22,033 nucleotides of DNA. Origin: Actinomycetota bacterium (GTDB lineage: Bacteria; Actinomycetota; Actinomycetes; Actinomycetales; Microbacteriaceae). Position numbers and translations under genes: made by a program. Location: the NCBI GenBank assembly GCA_009703445.1, contig WLGA01000005.1, positions 1 to 22,033 on the forward strand, given 5' to 3'. The notes under the pieces are model-generated. The model had not been told where the DNA came from and made no database searches. It was given only the letters and a program-made list of their open reading frames with translations. Positions 21,260 to 22,033 of the stretch are shown one piece after another. Numbering within the stretch: the first letter of the stretch is position 1; every line of letters starts with the position of its first letter.

Positions 21260-22033
21260 TTACTTCTTGGCTGCAGGCTTCTTAGCAGCGGCAGGCTTCT
21301 TTGCAGGAGCCTTCTTCTGCTTGACGATCTGCTCTTGCTCAACGGCGTCCTCATCAAGTGCTGATGAGTCGCCTGCTGAAGCCAAAGCGGTTCCTTCTGA
21401 AGTCGCGAATCCGCGCTTGAACTTTGCAACAGCCTTTTCAAGCTCTGCAATGGTGTCCTTCTCCAACTTGCTGGTCTCACGGATGGTGGTCAAGACCTTG
21501 GTGTTGCGACGTAGGTGCTCAAGAAGCTCTGCTTCGAAGCGAAGAACGTCAGCAACAGGAACCTCGTCCAACTTGCCGGTTGTACCAGCCCAGATAGAGA
21601 CAGTCTGCTCTTCAACTGGGAATGGTGAGTACTGTGGCTGCTTTAGAAGTTCCATCAGACGTGCACCGCGAGCTAGCTGCTGGCGTGAAGCTGCATCTAG
21701 GTCAGAAGCGAACATTGCGAACGCCTCAAGTGCGCGGTACTGAGCAAGCTCGAGCTTCAGGGTTCCTGAAACACCCTTGATGCCCTTAACCTGAGCCGCA
21801 CCACCAACACGTGAAACCGAGATACCTACGTCGATAGCAGGGCGCTGGTTTGAGTTGAAGAGGTCTGACTGCAAGAAGATCTGACCGTCGGTGATCGAGA
21901 TCACGTTGGTCGGGATGTATGCAGAAACGTCGTTTGCCTTGGTCTCAATGATTGGAAGACCAGTCATCGAACCGCCACCTAGCTCGTCGTTTAGCTTGGC
22001 ACAACGCTCAAGTAGACGTGAGTGTAGGTAGAA
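21260..22033 (-). CDS. atpA: F1F0 ATP synthase alpha subunit, C-terminal 257 residues (cut by window edge)
   Basis: Non-catalytic nucleotide-binding subunit of F1. The frame is open from the right edge, beginning FYLHSRLLERCAKLN; a methionine at 21967 is internal, not a start. ITDGQIFLQSDLFNSNQRPAIDVG and SVSRVGGAAQ carry the residues that contribute to the beta-subunit active site (Ser-Arg in VSRVGG). The C-terminal helical domain follows. The protein ends in an unusual basic tail, KKAPAKKPAAAKKPAAKK, after an acidic stretch (SSALDEDAVEQEQIVKQ). It terminates in tandem stops TAATAA. The first part, including Walker A, lies outside the window. Confidence 0.97.
   Translation of the reverse strand, partial: FYLHSRLLERCAKLNDELGGGSMTGLPIIETKANDVSAYIPTNVISITDGQIFLQSDLFNSNQRPAIDVGISVSRVGGAAQVKGIKGVSGTLKLELAQYRALEAFAMFASDLDAASRQQLARGARLMELLKQPQYSPFPVEEQTVSIWAGTTGKLDEVPVADVLRFEAELLEHLRRNTKVLTTIRETSKLEKDTIAELEKAVAKFKRGFATSEGTALASAGDSSALDEDAVEQEQIVKQKKAPAKKPAAAKKPAAKK

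Noticed and set aside
21198..21743. Plus-strand open frame of 181 codons over atpA/atpG
   Set aside because: It is antisense to atpA and arises from the Lys/Ala-rich tail and biased codons. The protein (RRSYYFLAAGFLAAAGFF) is low complexity with no family resemblance.
21965..21967. ATG at 21967 as the start of atpA
   Set aside because: The frame stays open to the window edge with alpha-subunit sequence (FYLHSRLLERCAKLN) upstream, so this methionine is internal.
1..22033. CRISPR arrays, toxin-antitoxin pairs, insertion sequences, tRNA or rRNA genes, attachment sites
   Set aside because: No tandem spaced repeats, transposase-like proteins, long direct repeats or RNA-gene signatures were seen on either strand. 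The gaps are all short and accounted for.

Overview
The window reads as the chromosome of an actinobacterium with moderate G+C (mid-50s by eye, not computed). The best guess is a small-genome Microbacteriaceae, such as the freshwater Luna/Rhodoluna type. Supporting points are the order dxr - rseP - ispG - proS, a cobalamin adenosyltransferase gene beside the ATP synthase operon (an arrangement I recall from other actinobacteria), an 85-residue epsilon subunit, short intergenic gaps, GTG/TTG starts and apparently leaderless promoters. The lineage is inference. No tRNA, rRNA, CRISPR array, transposase or phage gene was seen, and no gap reaches 300 bp.

Layout. (1) 1-4263, minus strand: dxr, an RseP-type site-2 protease gene, ispG and the 5' part of proS, giving two non-mevalonate isoprenoid enzymes plus housekeeping genes. 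(2) 4341-14604: a polyamine/GABA block. gabT (+) converges on a potD-potA-potB-potC-like ABC importer operon (-), with a 19-bp perfect inverted repeat between them. Upstream of potD lie a short FtsK/EccC-like ATPase gene and an aldehyde dehydrogenase gene of the 4-aminobutanal type (both -). Divergent from these are an Lrp/AsnC regulator and a second class-III aminotransferase (+). (3) 14697-16906, plus strand: an alkylation-repair pair (ogt-like, tag) and a secreted or membrane-anchored protein of unknown function. (4) 16907-18526: yaaA (-), divergent within 34 bp from a PduO-type adenosyltransferase gene (+) and a small membrane protein gene (+). (5) 18568-22033, minus strand: the end of the F1 ATP synthase operon, atpA (3' part), atpG, atpD and atpC.

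How the central block fits together. The transporter would import putrescine or spermidine. The SpuC-like transaminase would convert putrescine to 4-aminobutanal, the dehydrogenase would oxidise that to GABA, and GabT would yield succinate semialdehyde. A dedicated succinate-semialdehyde dehydrogenase is not in the window. The Lrp-type regulator, divergent from the dehydrogenase across a 152-bp region with two inverted repeats, is the obvious candidate controller. The substrates are inferred from family and context, not shown by sequence.

The window is mostly recognisable metabolism. Points worth a second look are the FtsK/EccC-like ATPase inside the polyamine locus, a recurrent TAGnnT-N6/7-ATG start architecture, a GCHR (not PCHR) active site in the methyltransferase, a lysine/alanine/proline tail on AtpA, a DET in place of DEV in the second transaminase, and the unrecognised 380-residue exported protein.
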